From Stygiobacter sp. (GTDB lineage: Bacteria > Pseudomonadota > Alphaproteobacteria > Rhodospirillales > Magnetospirillaceae), in contig VBWB01000008.1 of assembly GCA_006218045.1 (NCBI GenBank), forward strand, positions 1 to 64,000: a stretch of DNA of 64,000 nt, read 5' to 3'. Below the pieces are notes generated by a model. It worked only from the letters and a program-made list of their open reading frames with translations. It searched no databases and had not been told where the DNA came from. Shown here piece by piece: positions 29,530 to 39,385 of the stretch (the stretch's first letter is position 1; each line of letters opens with the position of its first letter). The position numbers and the translations under genes were made by a program.

Positions 29530-30956
29530 ACCGGGCCTCCCGCCGCCTGACGGCATTCCTCGGCATCGTCGAAGGGCAGGGTGTGGGCGCCGACGATCTG
29601 GCCGCTTTCATGGCCCTTGCCGGCGACCACCAGAACGTCACCCTGGCGCAACAGCGAGACGGCGTGGCGGATGGCTTGGCGGCGGTCGGCGATTTCCACC
29701 GCGCCCTTGGTGGCGGCGATGATGGCGGCGCGGATCAGGCCAGCGTCTTCCGAACGCGGGTTGTCGTCGGTGACCAAAACGATATCGGCCAGACGGGTGG
29801 CGATTTCCCCCATTTGCGGGCGCTTGCCGGGATCGCGGTCGCCGCCGCAGCCGAACACCACGACCAGACGATTGCGGGCATGGGGGCGCAACGCCGTCAG
29901 CACGGTTTCCAGGGCGTCGGGGGTGTGGGCGTAATCGACGAAGATGGGGGCATTGTCCTTGTCCGCCACCTTTTGCAGGCGACCGGGGATTTCCGTCAGG
30001 GTTTCCAGGGCATGGATGGCGGCGTGGGCATTGCCGCCGCAACCGATGACCAGACCGAGGGCGGCCAGGGCGTTGGCGGCCTGGAAGGTGCCGGCCAAGG
30101 GCAGGCGGATGCTGGCGCCGTGGCCCAGCACGTCCAAATCCAGCACCTGGCCATGGGCGTCGGGGCGAATGTCCTTCAAGGCCAGTTCGGCGCCCGAACG
30201 ACCGAAGCGCAGCACGCGGCGGGCACCGGCGGCCTGGGCCACCTGCGCCGCCACCGGGCAATCGGCGTTGATGACGGCGACGCCGTCCTCGGGCAACAAT
30301 TCGCTGAACAGACGCAGCTTGGCGGCCAGATAGGCCTGCATGTCGCCGTGATAATCCAGGTGGTCGCGGGTCAGGTTGGTGAAGCCGGCGGCGTGCAGCT
30401 TGACCCCGTCCAGGCGGAACTGATCCAGGCCGTGGCTGGACGCCTCCATGGCCGCATGGGTGATGCCGGCCTGGGCCAGTTCGGCCAGGGCGGCGTGCAG
30501 GTCGGCGGGATCGGGGGTGGTCAGGCTGGGACGGCTGGGCCAACCATCGGCGATGATGCCCAAGGTGCCGAGCGCGGCGGCGCGGTGGCCCAGCGCGGCC
30601 CAGATCTGGCGGGTGAAGTTGACGCACGAGGTCTTGCCGTTGGTGCCGGTGACGGCGGCCATCACCTCGGGCTGGCGGGCGTGGAAGCGGGCAGCGGCCA
30701 GGGCGTAGGCGCGGCGCGGGTTGTCCACCGTGACCAGCAGGGCGGCGCCGGTTTCGGCCGCGGTTCCGGTTTCGGCGACGATGACGACAGCGCCCTGGGC
30801 CACGGCCTGGGGGATGAAGGCGCGGCCATCGGCCGTGCTGCCCGCCAGGGCGAAGAACATGGTGCCGGGGCCGGCTTGGCGCGAATCGCAGGTGATCGCG
30901 GTGATCAGCGGATTGCCAGGGTGGGTGCCGGCGATCAGGTCAGCGAGATTGGGCAA
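29526..30956 (-). CDS. murE: UDP-N-acetylmuramoylalanyl-D-glutamate--2,6-diaminopimelate ligase
   Basis: 'AAVTGTNGKTSCVNFTRQIWAALGH...DDNPRSEDAGLIRAAI'. Confidence 0.95.
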   Translation of the reverse strand: MPNLADLIAGTHPGNPLITAITCDSRQAGPGTMFFALAGSTADGRAFIPQAVAQGAVVIVAETGTAAETGAALLVTVDNPRRAYALAAARFHARQPEVMAAVTGTNGKTSCVNFTRQIWAALGHRAAALGTLGIIADGWPSRPSLTTPDPADLHAALAELAQAGITHAAMEASSHGLDQFRLDGVKLHAAGFTNLTRDHLDYHGDMQAYLAAKLRLFSELLPEDGVAVINADCPVAAQVAQAAGARRVLRFGRSGAELALKDIRPDAHGQVLDLDVLGHGASIRLPLAGTFQAANALAALGLVIGCGGNAHAAIHALETLTEIPGRLQKVADKDNAPIFVDYAHTPDALETVLTALRPHARNRLVVVFGCGGDRDPGKRPQMGEIATRLADIVLVTDDNPRSEDAGLIRAAIIAATKGAVEIADRRQAIRHAVSLLRQGDVLVVAGKGHESGQIVGAHTLPFDDAEECRQAAGGPV

Positions 30957-32700
30957 GGTCGCCTCCCTTGCTGGGCAGCGGCTTGGCGGCGGCGCTGGCC
31001 TCGGGCAGGGTTTTCGGCGCCACGCCCAGCATGGGGGCGATCTGGGCGATGATGCGCCCGGCCGCCGGCGCGGCGGTCCAGCCGGCGGTGATGTAGCCGT
31101 AGGTTTCCTTGGTCCCCTGCGGTTCGTCGATCATGGCGATGACCACATAGCGCGGGTTGTCCATGGGGAAGGCGGCGACGAACGACGACAGCACCGCTTT
31201 TTTGCGATAGCCGCCATGGGCGGCCTTTTCCGCCGTGCCGGTCTTGCCGCCGACCTCGTAACCGGGCACGTCGGCCTTTTTGCCGGTGCCTTCGGTCACC
31301 ACCATGCGCATCAGGTTGCGCATATGGGCCGAGGTCTTCTGCTTCAACACGATCTCGCCGGGAACCGGGGTGTCGTCGGGGCGGTGGACCAGGGTGAGCG
31401 GATGGAAAACCCCGCCATTGACCAAGGCGACGGTGCCGGCCATCAACTGGGCCGGGGTCACCGACAGGCCATGACCGAAGGAGATGGTGATGGTGTTGAT
31501 CTCGCGCCACGGGTTGGGCACCTGAGGGGCGCCCACTTCCGGCAGTTCCAGGGTGGGAGAATCCAGCATGCCCAGGCGGTCCATGAAGCGGCGCTGGAAA
31601 TCGCCGCCGGCTTCCAGGGCCATGCGGGCCGAGCCGATATTGGACGAGTGGATCAGGATCTCGGGGACGCTCATCCAGCGGTTCTGGGCGTGGTCGTCGT
31701 GGATGGTATGGCTGCCGAACTTCAGCGGCTTGGTGGCGTCGAAGCTGGAATTGATGTTCACCCGCCCGCTTTCCAGCGCCATGGCGGTGTTGAACAGCTT
31801 GAAGGTCGAGCCCATTTCGTAGGCGCCCTTGGTGGCGCGGTTGAACAAGGCCTCGTTGGTGCCGGCGGGCGGATCGTTGGGGTCGAAATCGGGCAGGCTG
31901 ACCATGGCCAGCATCTCGCCGGTGTGGACGTCGGCGACCATGCCGGTGGCGCCCAGGGCGTTGAATTGCTGCACCGTCTTTTGCAACTCGGCGCGCACCA
32001 CGTTTTGCACGCCCACATCCAGGGACAGGGCCAGGGGGGCGGAATTCTCGGTCAGCCGCCCATCGAAAAAGCGCTCGATGCCGGCGATGCCCTTGTTGTC
32101 GATATCGGTCATGCCGACCACATGGGCGACCAGATTGCCATGGGGATAGACCCGGCGTTCGCCTTTTTCAAAATAAAGGCCGGGAATACCCAGGGCGTTG
32201 ACGTCGTATTGCTGGCGCGGCGTCAGGTTGCGGCGCAGATAGACGAAGGTCTTGCCGCCTTGGATACGGGCGCGCACATCCTCGGCCTCCAGGTCGGGCA
32301 GGGCGGCGGCCAGCTTCCTCGCCGCCTCGGCCACGTCGACGCGGGCCTCGATCATGTCTTGCGGGCGGGCGTACAGCGACACGGTGGGCAGGCTGGTGGC
32401 GAGAACGGCGCCACCGCGGTCGGTGATGTCGGCGCGACCCATTTCCAGCCCCTGCATGCGCGCCTGCGGCAGGGCGCGCGGCTTGGCCGGATTGGCGTCA
32501 AGCACGGCGACATCGATCATGCGGGCGCCGATGATGCCGAAGATGGACAGGAAAACCAGGGCGGTGACCAGCAGGCGGGTACGGCTGGTCTCGATGGCGC
32601 GTGAGCGCACGCCGTCCAGGCGCAGGGCGCCGGGATTGTTTTGCAGATCTTCGCCCGGATGGATGCCGGGGTGATAGGGGGTGCGGGAAAACAGGCTCAT
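30940..32700 (-). CDS. ftsI: Peptidoglycan D,D-transpeptidase FtsI / PBP3
   Basis: 'KGAYEMGSTFKLFNTAMALESG...IHSSNIGSARMAL...YEVGGKTGTAEKAAHGGY'. Confidence 0.96.
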   Translation of the reverse strand: MSLFSRTPYHPGIHPGEDLQNNPGALRLDGVRSRAIETSRTRLLVTALVFLSIFGIIGARMIDVAVLDANPAKPRALPQARMQGLEMGRADITDRGGAVLATSLPTVSLYARPQDMIEARVDVAEAARKLAAALPDLEAEDVRARIQGGKTFVYLRRNLTPRQQYDVNALGIPGLYFEKGERRVYPHGNLVAHVVGMTDIDNKGIAGIERFFDGRLTENSAPLALSLDVGVQNVVRAELQKTVQQFNALGATGMVADVHTGEMLAMVSLPDFDPNDPPAGTNEALFNRATKGAYEMGSTFKLFNTAMALESGRVNINSSFDATKPLKFGSHTIHDDHAQNRWMSVPEILIHSSNIGSARMALEAGGDFQRRFMDRLGMLDSPTLELPEVGAPQVPNPWREINTITISFGHGLSVTPAQLMAGTVALVNGGVFHPLTLVHRPDDTPVPGEIVLKQKTSAHMRNLMRMVVTEGTGKKADVPGYEVGGKTGTAEKAAHGGYRKKAVLSSFVAAFPMDNPRYVVIAMIDEPQGTKETYGYITAGWTAAPAAGRIIAQIAPMLGVAPKTLPEASAAAKPLPSKGGDLAQSR

Positions 32701-33080
32701 CGCATGTCCCCCACGTTCGGCCTGGTTTCGGCCAGGGCCGGGGCGGGGCGGGCGGCGGGCGGTTTGGGGGCGGCGGCGACCGAGGCATGGGGCGGCGGCG
32801 CGTCGTGACGCAGGGCCTGCATGGTGGTGACCTGGGTCGGCGCCATCACCTTCATGTCCAGGTACTTTTCCGACAATTGCTTCAGGCGCGCCGGGTCATT
32901 CAAGAAGCTCCATTCCGCCTTCAAGACGTGGATGGCTTCCTGGTTGGCGCGGATTTCCTGGTTCAACTCGGCCAAGCGGACTTCCTGCTCCTTGACCTCG
33001 TGCTTGACGAAGAACAGGCCGATGCCGACGACGCCGGCGGCCAAGGCTGACAGGATCGTGCCGACGAGGCCCGGGATCAT
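32697..33080 (-). CDS. ftsL: Cell division protein FtsL
   Basis: Small single-TM coiled-coil protein between rsmH and ftsI: '[43 protein letters not shown]'. Confidence 0.85.
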   Translation of the reverse strand: MIPGLVGTILSALAAGVVGIGLFFVKHEVKEQEVRLAELNQEIRANQEAIHVLKAEWSFLNDPARLKQLSEKYLDMKVMAPTQVTTMQALRHDAPPPHASVAAAPKPPAARPAPALAETRPNVGDMR

Positions 33081-34063
33081 GCTGGCCTCCCCGCCGTCCA
33101 GGCGACGGCATCGGTGCGCAAGGCGGCGCGCAGCTTGGCCGAGCGGGCGCGCGGATTGGCCCGGCATTCGGCGTCGGAAGGCGCGATGGCCTTACGCGAC
33201 AGCAGCGTGAAGGTGGGGGCCGGGCCGGCGGCCTGGGCCGGCAGATGGCGCGACGGCGCCGGCATGTCGCCGGAACGCTTTTTCAGGAAGGTCTTCACCA
33301 CCCGGTCTTCCAGCGAATGGAAGGTGACCACGGCCAGCCGACCGCCGGGGGCCAGCAGCCGCTCGGCCGCTTCCAGTCCGCGCTCGAGCTCGCCCAATTC
33401 GTCGTTCACATGGATGCGCAGGGCCTGGAAGGTGCGGGTGGACGGGTCGATGCCGTCGCCCGATTTGCGCACGGCGCCGCGGATGACGTTGGCCAGTTGC
33501 AAGGTGCGGGTGAAGGGGGTGTCGAGGCGGGCGGCGACGATGGCGCGGGCGACGCGGCGGGCGTACTTTTCCTCGCCCAGATGATAGATGATGTCGGCCA
33601 GTTCGGCTTCCGACGCGGTGTTGACCACATCCGCCGCCGACGGGCCGCTTTGTTCCATGCGCATGTCCAAGGGGCCGTCCTTGGCGAAGGAAAAGCCGCG
33701 CTCGGCCTGATCGATCTGCATGGACGACACGCCGATATCCAAGGCGATGCCGTCGACCCGGGCGATGCCGGCCTGGGGCAGCAACAGATCCATGTCGCCA
33801 TAACGGCCCTCGATCACGCTCAGGCGGCCATCGGCGGCTTGCGGCAGGCGCAGGCCGGCGGCGATGGCCGACGGGTCGCGGTCGATGCCGAAGACGCGGA
33901 TGCGGGCACGCTCCAGCAAGGCCAGGGAATAGCCGCCGGCGCCGAAAGTGCCGTCGACCATGATGTCGCCGTCTTTGGGGGCCAGGGCCTGGACCACCTC
34001 GGCCAGCAGGACCGGGATATGGGGGCGGGATTCCGAGTCCGTGATTGGGGCGGGGCTGGTCAT
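33077..34063 (-). CDS. rsmH: 16S rRNA (cytosine1402-N4)-methyltransferase
   Basis: '[39 protein letters not shown]...[18 protein letters not shown]'. Confidence 0.97.
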   Translation of the reverse strand: MTSPAPITDSESRPHIPVLLAEVVQALAPKDGDIMVDGTFGAGGYSLALLERARIRVFGIDRDPSAIAAGLRLPQAADGRLSVIEGRYGDMDLLLPQAGIARVDGIALDIGVSSMQIDQAERGFSFAKDGPLDMRMEQSGPSAADVVNTASEAELADIIYHLGEEKYARRVARAIVAARLDTPFTRTLQLANVIRGAVRKSGDGIDPSTRTFQALRIHVNDELGELERGLEAAERLLAPGGRLAVVTFHSLEDRVVKTFLKKRSGDMPAPSRHLPAQAAGPAPTFTLLSRKAIAPSDAECRANPRARSAKLRAALRTDAVAWTAGRPA

Positions 34064-34539
34064 TTGCCGTCTCCGCCGGTGGGTTTGACGGCGGCTTTCA
34101 ACGGCAGGGTCGGCCGGTTCTTCAGGGCGCGGGCGCGGATTTCGGCTTCCATCGCCTTATAGGCTTCGGGCTGCCAGATCTGGAAGGTCTGGCCCTTGCC
34201 GACGAAAGCGGCGGTCTCGTTCAGGGCAGCATGTTCGATCAGGTCTTCGGGCAACAGGATGCGGCCTTCGGGGTCCCAGGCCAGTTGGCGGGCATCGGCG
34301 AAGATCAGGGCGGAGATGTCTTCCTGTTCGGGCGAGAAGGCGTCGAAAGTCTGGGCGCTGTCGGACAGGCGCTCCATGAAGTCCATGCCGCAGCCCTCGA
34401 CGCAGGAGGCGGTGAACGACCGATAGGCGATGATGCCTTGGAAAAGCTGCTGGGACAAAGTCGTGCGGAAGCTTGCCGGAACGGAAACCCGCCCCTTGCG
34501 ATCAACCTTATTCACGATCGTGGAAAGGAAAAGTCCCAT
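34060..34539 (-). CDS. mraZ: Transcriptional regulator MraZ
   Basis: '[19 protein letters not shown]...[21 protein letters not shown]'. Confidence 0.95.
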   Translation of the reverse strand: MGLFLSTIVNKVDRKGRVSVPASFRTTLSQQLFQGIIAYRSFTASCVEGCGMDFMERLSDSAQTFDAFSPEQEDISALIFADARQLAWDPEGRILLPEDLIEHAALNETAAFVGKGQTFQIWQPEAYKAMEAEIRARALKNRPTLPLKAAVKPTGGDGK

Positions 34540-34625
34540 CCCCCGTGTCCGCCTTGCCGAAATGTGCCCGTTATCCCCAGAACCCCCCTACCGCGACGCA
34601 CACTTCGCCCTAAGGCGTCTCTCGG

Positions 34626-34700
34626 TGGGTATTTATGGGATAACATGGGTAAACATGGGCGTCAATGGTATTGACTAGTAAAACCATGGTCAGAAATGGT
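34626..34700 (-). promoter_or_regulatory. Candidate MraZ-box array (TGGG-type direct repeats every 10 bp)
   Basis: TGGG at 34626, 34636, 34646 and 34656, TGG at 34666; further TGGT at 34687 and 34697. Confidence 0.65.
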
Positions 34701-34888
34701 TACCGTCAAATCAATTGACATTCTCGCAAAGTAGACGAACAAAGTCGCACAACACCTTGATTCATTTGAATGAATCGGTGTCGAAAGGTAAACAGAAGGT
34801 AAATTTGTTCGAGAATTGTTCCGCCCGGCGGGTGGTCGCCGCCGGAAGATTCCCATGGGATGGCATGGGATGGGAGGTGGGAAAATTT

Positions 34889-35282
<394 letters not shown>

Positions 35283-35480
35283 CATGGTGGCGATTGCGAC
35301 CGATGGCGTCAAGGCTGGCGTTATCACAGTAAGTAAAGAAAATTTTATGCAAAATTCCTTGGCATTTACTGTGCCGGCCATCAGGTGATGGCGTGGCAAC
35401 TTATGAATGCCTGGAGCTGATGCTGTTTATTGACAAAGCCTTAATAAGAAAAAGTCGGTACTGCCAAGGGCGCACCCACC

Positions 35481-36503
35481 TCACCAGCGCATGGTGCCGC
35501 CGATGGGCTTTTTCTTGCCGACTTCAAAGCCGCGCTTGGTCACCAGCACCCATTCGTTCACCTGCATGAATCGGGGCGCCAGGAACTGGTAGAGATCGCG
35601 GATGCGGTTGGTGTTCTCGTCCGAGCGCACGGCGTAAAGCGACTTCCAGATGGGGACGAAATCCTCCCACGGCAATTGCCGGCGGTGCACCTCGTCGCGG
35701 ACCGAGCGGATATAATCGATCTGGTTGTCGATGTTCTTCAGCATGGACAGGATTTCGCCGGTCTGGGCATCCACCTGCTCGAAATAATCGCGGAACACCT
35801 TCAAGGCCCGTTGCGACAGCCGCGCCACCTGGTCGGTGGTGTCGATCATGGAGCGGTCGGCGGAATAGATGCGCCGCAGGGTCTGCACCTTTTCATCGAT
35901 CTTGCAGATTTCGGCGAAGAAATCCCGCTCGGACTCGATATAGGCCAATTCCTTGGCCAGGGTCTCGATGTATTGCACCACCTCTTCGCGGCGCTCGCGC
36001 CCCAGCCCCAGCTCCTCCGCCGCCTCGGCGAAGGCCAGGTTGATGTTCTTCTTCACCTGCGGATCTTCGGCCACCTGCATCAGTTCTTCCGACGAGGTGA
36101 AGATATGTTCGTTGCCGGTCAGCCAGGTGACCAACTGCATGGTCAGGCGCTGGCGGGCGACGCGGCGATGGCGTTCGGTCGGATCCCACGACGCCTCACG
36201 CGTGGTCACTTCCTTGGGCAGGGGCTCGCCCGGACGCAGGCCGCGGACGTACTGCAGTCCCTCCGCCACCTTATCCAGCATCTTGGCATCAGCGGAATCG
36301 GGCTTCAGCATGAATTCGCGTTTGATGCCCTCGAAGCCGAGGATGGCTTCGTTGGTGGCCAGTTTCAGCACCGCCACCGCCTCGCCGGTATCGGTCAGGC
36401 GAAAGTACAGATCATCGAACGAGCCGAAAAATTTGTGCTCGAAACGGATGATGCCGTCATCGCTGTCATTCGTCTTGGCGCTGCTGCTGACTGCCTCGGC
36501 CAT
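35481..36503 (-). CDS. Conserved hypothetical protein
   Basis: 340 aa coherent ORF 'MAEAVSSSAKTNDSDDGIIRFEHKFFGSFDDLYFRLTDTGEAVAVLKLATNEAILGFEGIKREF'; no family recognised; start approximate. Confidence 0.8.
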   Translation of the reverse strand: MAEAVSSSAKTNDSDDGIIRFEHKFFGSFDDLYFRLTDTGEAVAVLKLATNEAILGFEGIKREFMLKPDSADAKMLDKVAEGLQYVRGLRPGEPLPKEVTTREASWDPTERHRRVARQRLTMQLVTWLTGNEHIFTSSEELMQVAEDPQVKKNINLAFAEAAEELGLGRERREEVVQYIETLAKELAYIESERDFFAEICKIDEKVQTLRRIYSADRSMIDTTDQVARLSQRALKVFRDYFEQVDAQTGEILSMLKNIDNQIDYIRSVRDEVHRRQLPWEDFVPIWKSLYAVRSDENTNRIRDLYQFLAPRFMQVNEWVLVTKRGFEVGKKKPIGGTMRW

Positions 36504-36609
36504 TTCCCCTGTCCCCATAACCAACCTGGCCGGCACAAGCCCCCTTGCACCGACGTTCACCCCGAGATTGGATTATGCCCAGGGTTGAAGGCGCGAACAA
36601 GAGGCGCCG

Positions 36610-37551
36610 TCAGACATCCGCCTGGATATAAGCATGGCCTTCGCGGCCATGAAAATAGCCATTGGCGAATTCCGCCCGCGGACACAGATCGGCCAGCCGC
36701 TGGCCAGCCTCCTCGGTATCGATCAGGCCATCGGCGGCGGCACGGAACAAGGCGGCCACCGCCACCATGTCCACATCGTGCGGCCACAGGCGGAAGCGGT
36801 TGACGCCCAGGCGCCGCAACGCGCTCAGTTCGGCCAGTAGTCCGAGGTAATGATAAGACATGGTCTGGGTGCCGTTGACCGCCAGGAACGGATCGTCGTC
36901 CAGGGTATCCACATCCATGCCGTCGGCATCCTCGGCGCAGACATATTGGCAACCGTCCTTGGCCAGATTGCGCGAGCGGGCGTGATAACACCGGGCCGAA
37001 ATGGCCAGGGGCAGGCGACCGAAGCTCTGCACCTCGATTTCGGGGCCAGACCCAGCGGCAAGGGGGCCGGCAGCCAGGGCGGCGATGACGCTTTCGGGCA
37101 GTTCCGCCGGCAGACAGGCGCGGCTGGCGCCCATGCGGTGCAGATAGGCCAGCGTGCCTTCATTGTAGATGTTGAGCAGCGGCCCGGCCACGAACGGACG
37201 GCCCGCCATCATCGCCACCACCGACACGTCATTGGCTTCCACCAGCATGCCGTCGGTCATGGTCAGTTCACGCGCCTGTTCGGCCTCGCGCGCGGTCATG
37301 ATCAGGGCCAGCGACGACAGGATCACCTCCTTGCCCGCCGCCTGCAACCGCTCGATCACCTCGGGCAGATAGGGAGTGAAGAACGGCGTGCGCTTGGAAC
37401 ACACCACCTCGCCCACACAGACGCTGTCGACACAGGATTCGTCGGCCAGACGGAAATAGAAATCCCGCAGTTTTTCCGGCTTCCAGTTGAACAGAACCGG
37501 CCCCAGGGTGAGGCGGACCGGGGACAGGGAATCGCGCTTGTTCATCGCCAT
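36610..37551 (-). CDS. ubiV: UbiV, O2-independent ubiquinone biosynthesis (U32 family)
   Basis: 'LTLGPVLFNWKPEKLRDFYFRLADESCVDSVCVGEVVCSKRTPFFTPYLPEVIERLQAAGKEVILSSLALI'; pairs with ubiU. Confidence 0.88.
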   Translation of the reverse strand: MAMNKRDSLSPVRLTLGPVLFNWKPEKLRDFYFRLADESCVDSVCVGEVVCSKRTPFFTPYLPEVIERLQAAGKEVILSSLALIMTAREAEQARELTMTDGMLVEANDVSVVAMMAGRPFVAGPLLNIYNEGTLAYLHRMGASRACLPAELPESVIAALAAGPLAAGSGPEIEVQSFGRLPLAISARCYHARSRNLAKDGCQYVCAEDADGMDVDTLDDDPFLAVNGTQTMSYHYLGLLAELSALRRLGVNRFRLWPHDVDMVAVAALFRAAADGLIDTEEAGQRLADLCPRAEFANGYFHGREGHAYIQADV

Positions 37552-38531
37552 GCCTTTTCATAGGCGCCGGTGGTCTGGCGCCCGCCTTCGGTGATGCTGT
37601 CCAGATCCGTCGCCGGCAGCGGACGGCCGTCCATCACCGCGTCGATCCCGGCGCGGAAGGCCTGGACCACCGCCGCCACATAGGCGCGACCGCGCTGGCG
37701 GCCCTCGATCTTGAAGGCGGTGACCCCGGCCTTGATCAGATCGGGCAGCATGGTGAGCGTGTTGAGCGAGGTCGGCTCCTCGAACAGATAGCTGGTCTTG
37801 CCGTTGGCGTTGAAGCGGCCCTTGCACAGCGTGGGATAGCCCGCCGGTTCGTTGAGGCCGAACTGGTTGATGGTGAAGCCGGCCAGTTGCGAGGTCACGC
37901 CGCGCCCGCTTTCCACATAGCGCACATGGCTGGCGGGCGAGCAGACGCCGTTCATGTTGGGCGACTGGCCGGTGGCATAGGACGACAGGGCGCAGCGGCC
38001 CTCGGCCATGACGCACAATCCGCCGAAGACGAAGACCTCGGTTTCCACCGGGGCCACGGCACCGTTGATGGCGGCGATTTCCGGCACCGTCAGCACCCGC
38101 GGCAGCACCACCCGGCGGACGCCGAAATTACCGGCGTAAAAACCGATGGATTGCGGGTTGGACGCCGCCGCCTGCACCGACAGATGCAGGCGCAGCTCAG
38201 GATGGGTGCGGGCGGCATAGTCGATCAGGCCGATATCGGCCAGGATCACCGCGTCGGCGCCGAGCCGGGCCGAATCGTCCACCGCCCGGTGCCACAAGTC
38301 CGGGTAACCGGCACGGGGAAAGGTGTTGATGGCCACCAGCACCTTGGCGCCCCTGGCATGGGCATAGGCGATGCCTTCTTCCAGCTCCTTGCGGCTGAAA
38401 TTGAGGCCGGGGAAGTTCCGCGCGTTGGTTTCGTCACGAAAGCCCACATAGACGCAATCGGCCCCGGCATCGACGGCGCTTTTCAAGGCGGCGGGGGTGC
38501 CGGCGGGGCAAACCAGTTCGGGGCGGATCAT
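37542..38531 (-). CDS. ubiU: UbiU, O2-independent ubiquinone biosynthesis (U32 family)
   Basis: 'ELVCPAGTPAALKSAVDAGADCVYVGFRDETNARNFPGLNFSRKELEEGIAYAHARGAKVLVAINTFPRAG'. Confidence 0.9.
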   Translation of the reverse strand: MIRPELVCPAGTPAALKSAVDAGADCVYVGFRDETNARNFPGLNFSRKELEEGIAYAHARGAKVLVAINTFPRAGYPDLWHRAVDDSARLGADAVILADIGLIDYAARTHPELRLHLSVQAAASNPQSIGFYAGNFGVRRVVLPRVLTVPEIAAINGAVAPVETEVFVFGGLCVMAEGRCALSSYATGQSPNMNGVCSPASHVRYVESGRGVTSQLAGFTINQFGLNEPAGYPTLCKGRFNANGKTSYLFEEPTSLNTLTMLPDLIKAGVTAFKIEGRQRGRAYVAAVVQAFRAGIDAVMDGRPLPATDLDSITEGGRQTTGAYEKAWR

Positions 38532-39172
38532 CGGCTGGTCCCCCGACGGGCGGCCTTGCGCAGCGCCTTGACCTCGTCTTCCAACTCGGCCAGACGGGCG
38601 TCGCGGGCGGCGGCGTTGTGCATGGCCGGGGCGATCAGCGCCTGACGGACGGTCTCGACGCTGCCGCGCAACGACGACAGCAGGTCCAGCACGCCGGTGG
38701 CGGCGCGCTGGGCCGGATTGGCCAACGGCCCCAGGGTCGAGGCCAGATCGGCCACCAGATCGATGCCGGCGCCATCGATGGCGTTTCTGAGCGCCACCAC
38801 CACTTCGGTGTCACCTTCCACCACCAATTGGCGGGAGAAGAACAGGGCGTCGCCGTCCACCTTGCCCTCGGCCAGGGCGATCAGGGTTTCCAGCGGACCG
38901 CGAATGGTGGCGTGCACCTCGCAGGCATCGACGTAACGGCGCACGGTCAGGCGCGGCTGTTCGGGATCGGGTTCCAGCAGCAGGGCGAAGGGCAGGTCGA
39001 CCGGGTCGATGCACACTATCCGGTCGCCATAGGCCTCTAGGCGTTCCAGGATATCGGGGTGACGGCTCCGCACCAGCCGCAGCATGGCGTCGAACACGGG
39101 TTGCAAAAGCACCGGGCGGACCGGGCGTAGGGCCAGCCCCAGCAGCAGAACCGGAGAAAACGGCGGCGTCAT
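38528..39172 (-). CDS. ubiT: UbiT, SCP2-domain accessory factor
   Basis: SCP2-like 'LERLEAYGDRIVCIDPVDLPFALLLEPD..DACEVHATIRGPLETLIALAEGKVDGDALFFSRQLVVEGDTE', in operon with ubiUV. Confidence 0.85.
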   Translation of the reverse strand: MTPPFSPVLLLGLALRPVRPVLLQPVFDAMLRLVRSRHPDILERLEAYGDRIVCIDPVDLPFALLLEPDPEQPRLTVRRYVDACEVHATIRGPLETLIALAEGKVDGDALFFSRQLVVEGDTEVVVALRNAIDGAGIDLVADLASTLGPLANPAQRAATGVLDLLSSLRGSVETVRQALIAPAMHNAAARDARLAELEDEVKALRKAARRGTSR

Positions 39173-39266
39173 GGGTTTCGTCCCCGGCCGGAATTGCCCT
39201 TCCATCATATGATACCATCCTTTGAAGGAGGGGTCGGATATTCGCCAGAGGTCATAGACCCGCGCG

Positions 39267-39280
39267 TTGATCACCGTCAA
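39267..39280. promoter_or_regulatory. Candidate FNR-family box TTGAT-CACC-GTCAA
   Basis: 9 of 10 match to TTGAT-N4-ATCAA, ~95 bp upstream of the ubiT start codon. Confidence 0.5.
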
Positions 39281-39385
39281 GCGGCCTGCGGACGGACCAG
39301 ACGCCGCTTGGAACGAAACTTGTTTATCGCTAGAAAGAGGCATCTTACTCATAGGTCGCCAACCGGGCGCGAGGATACACGAACC

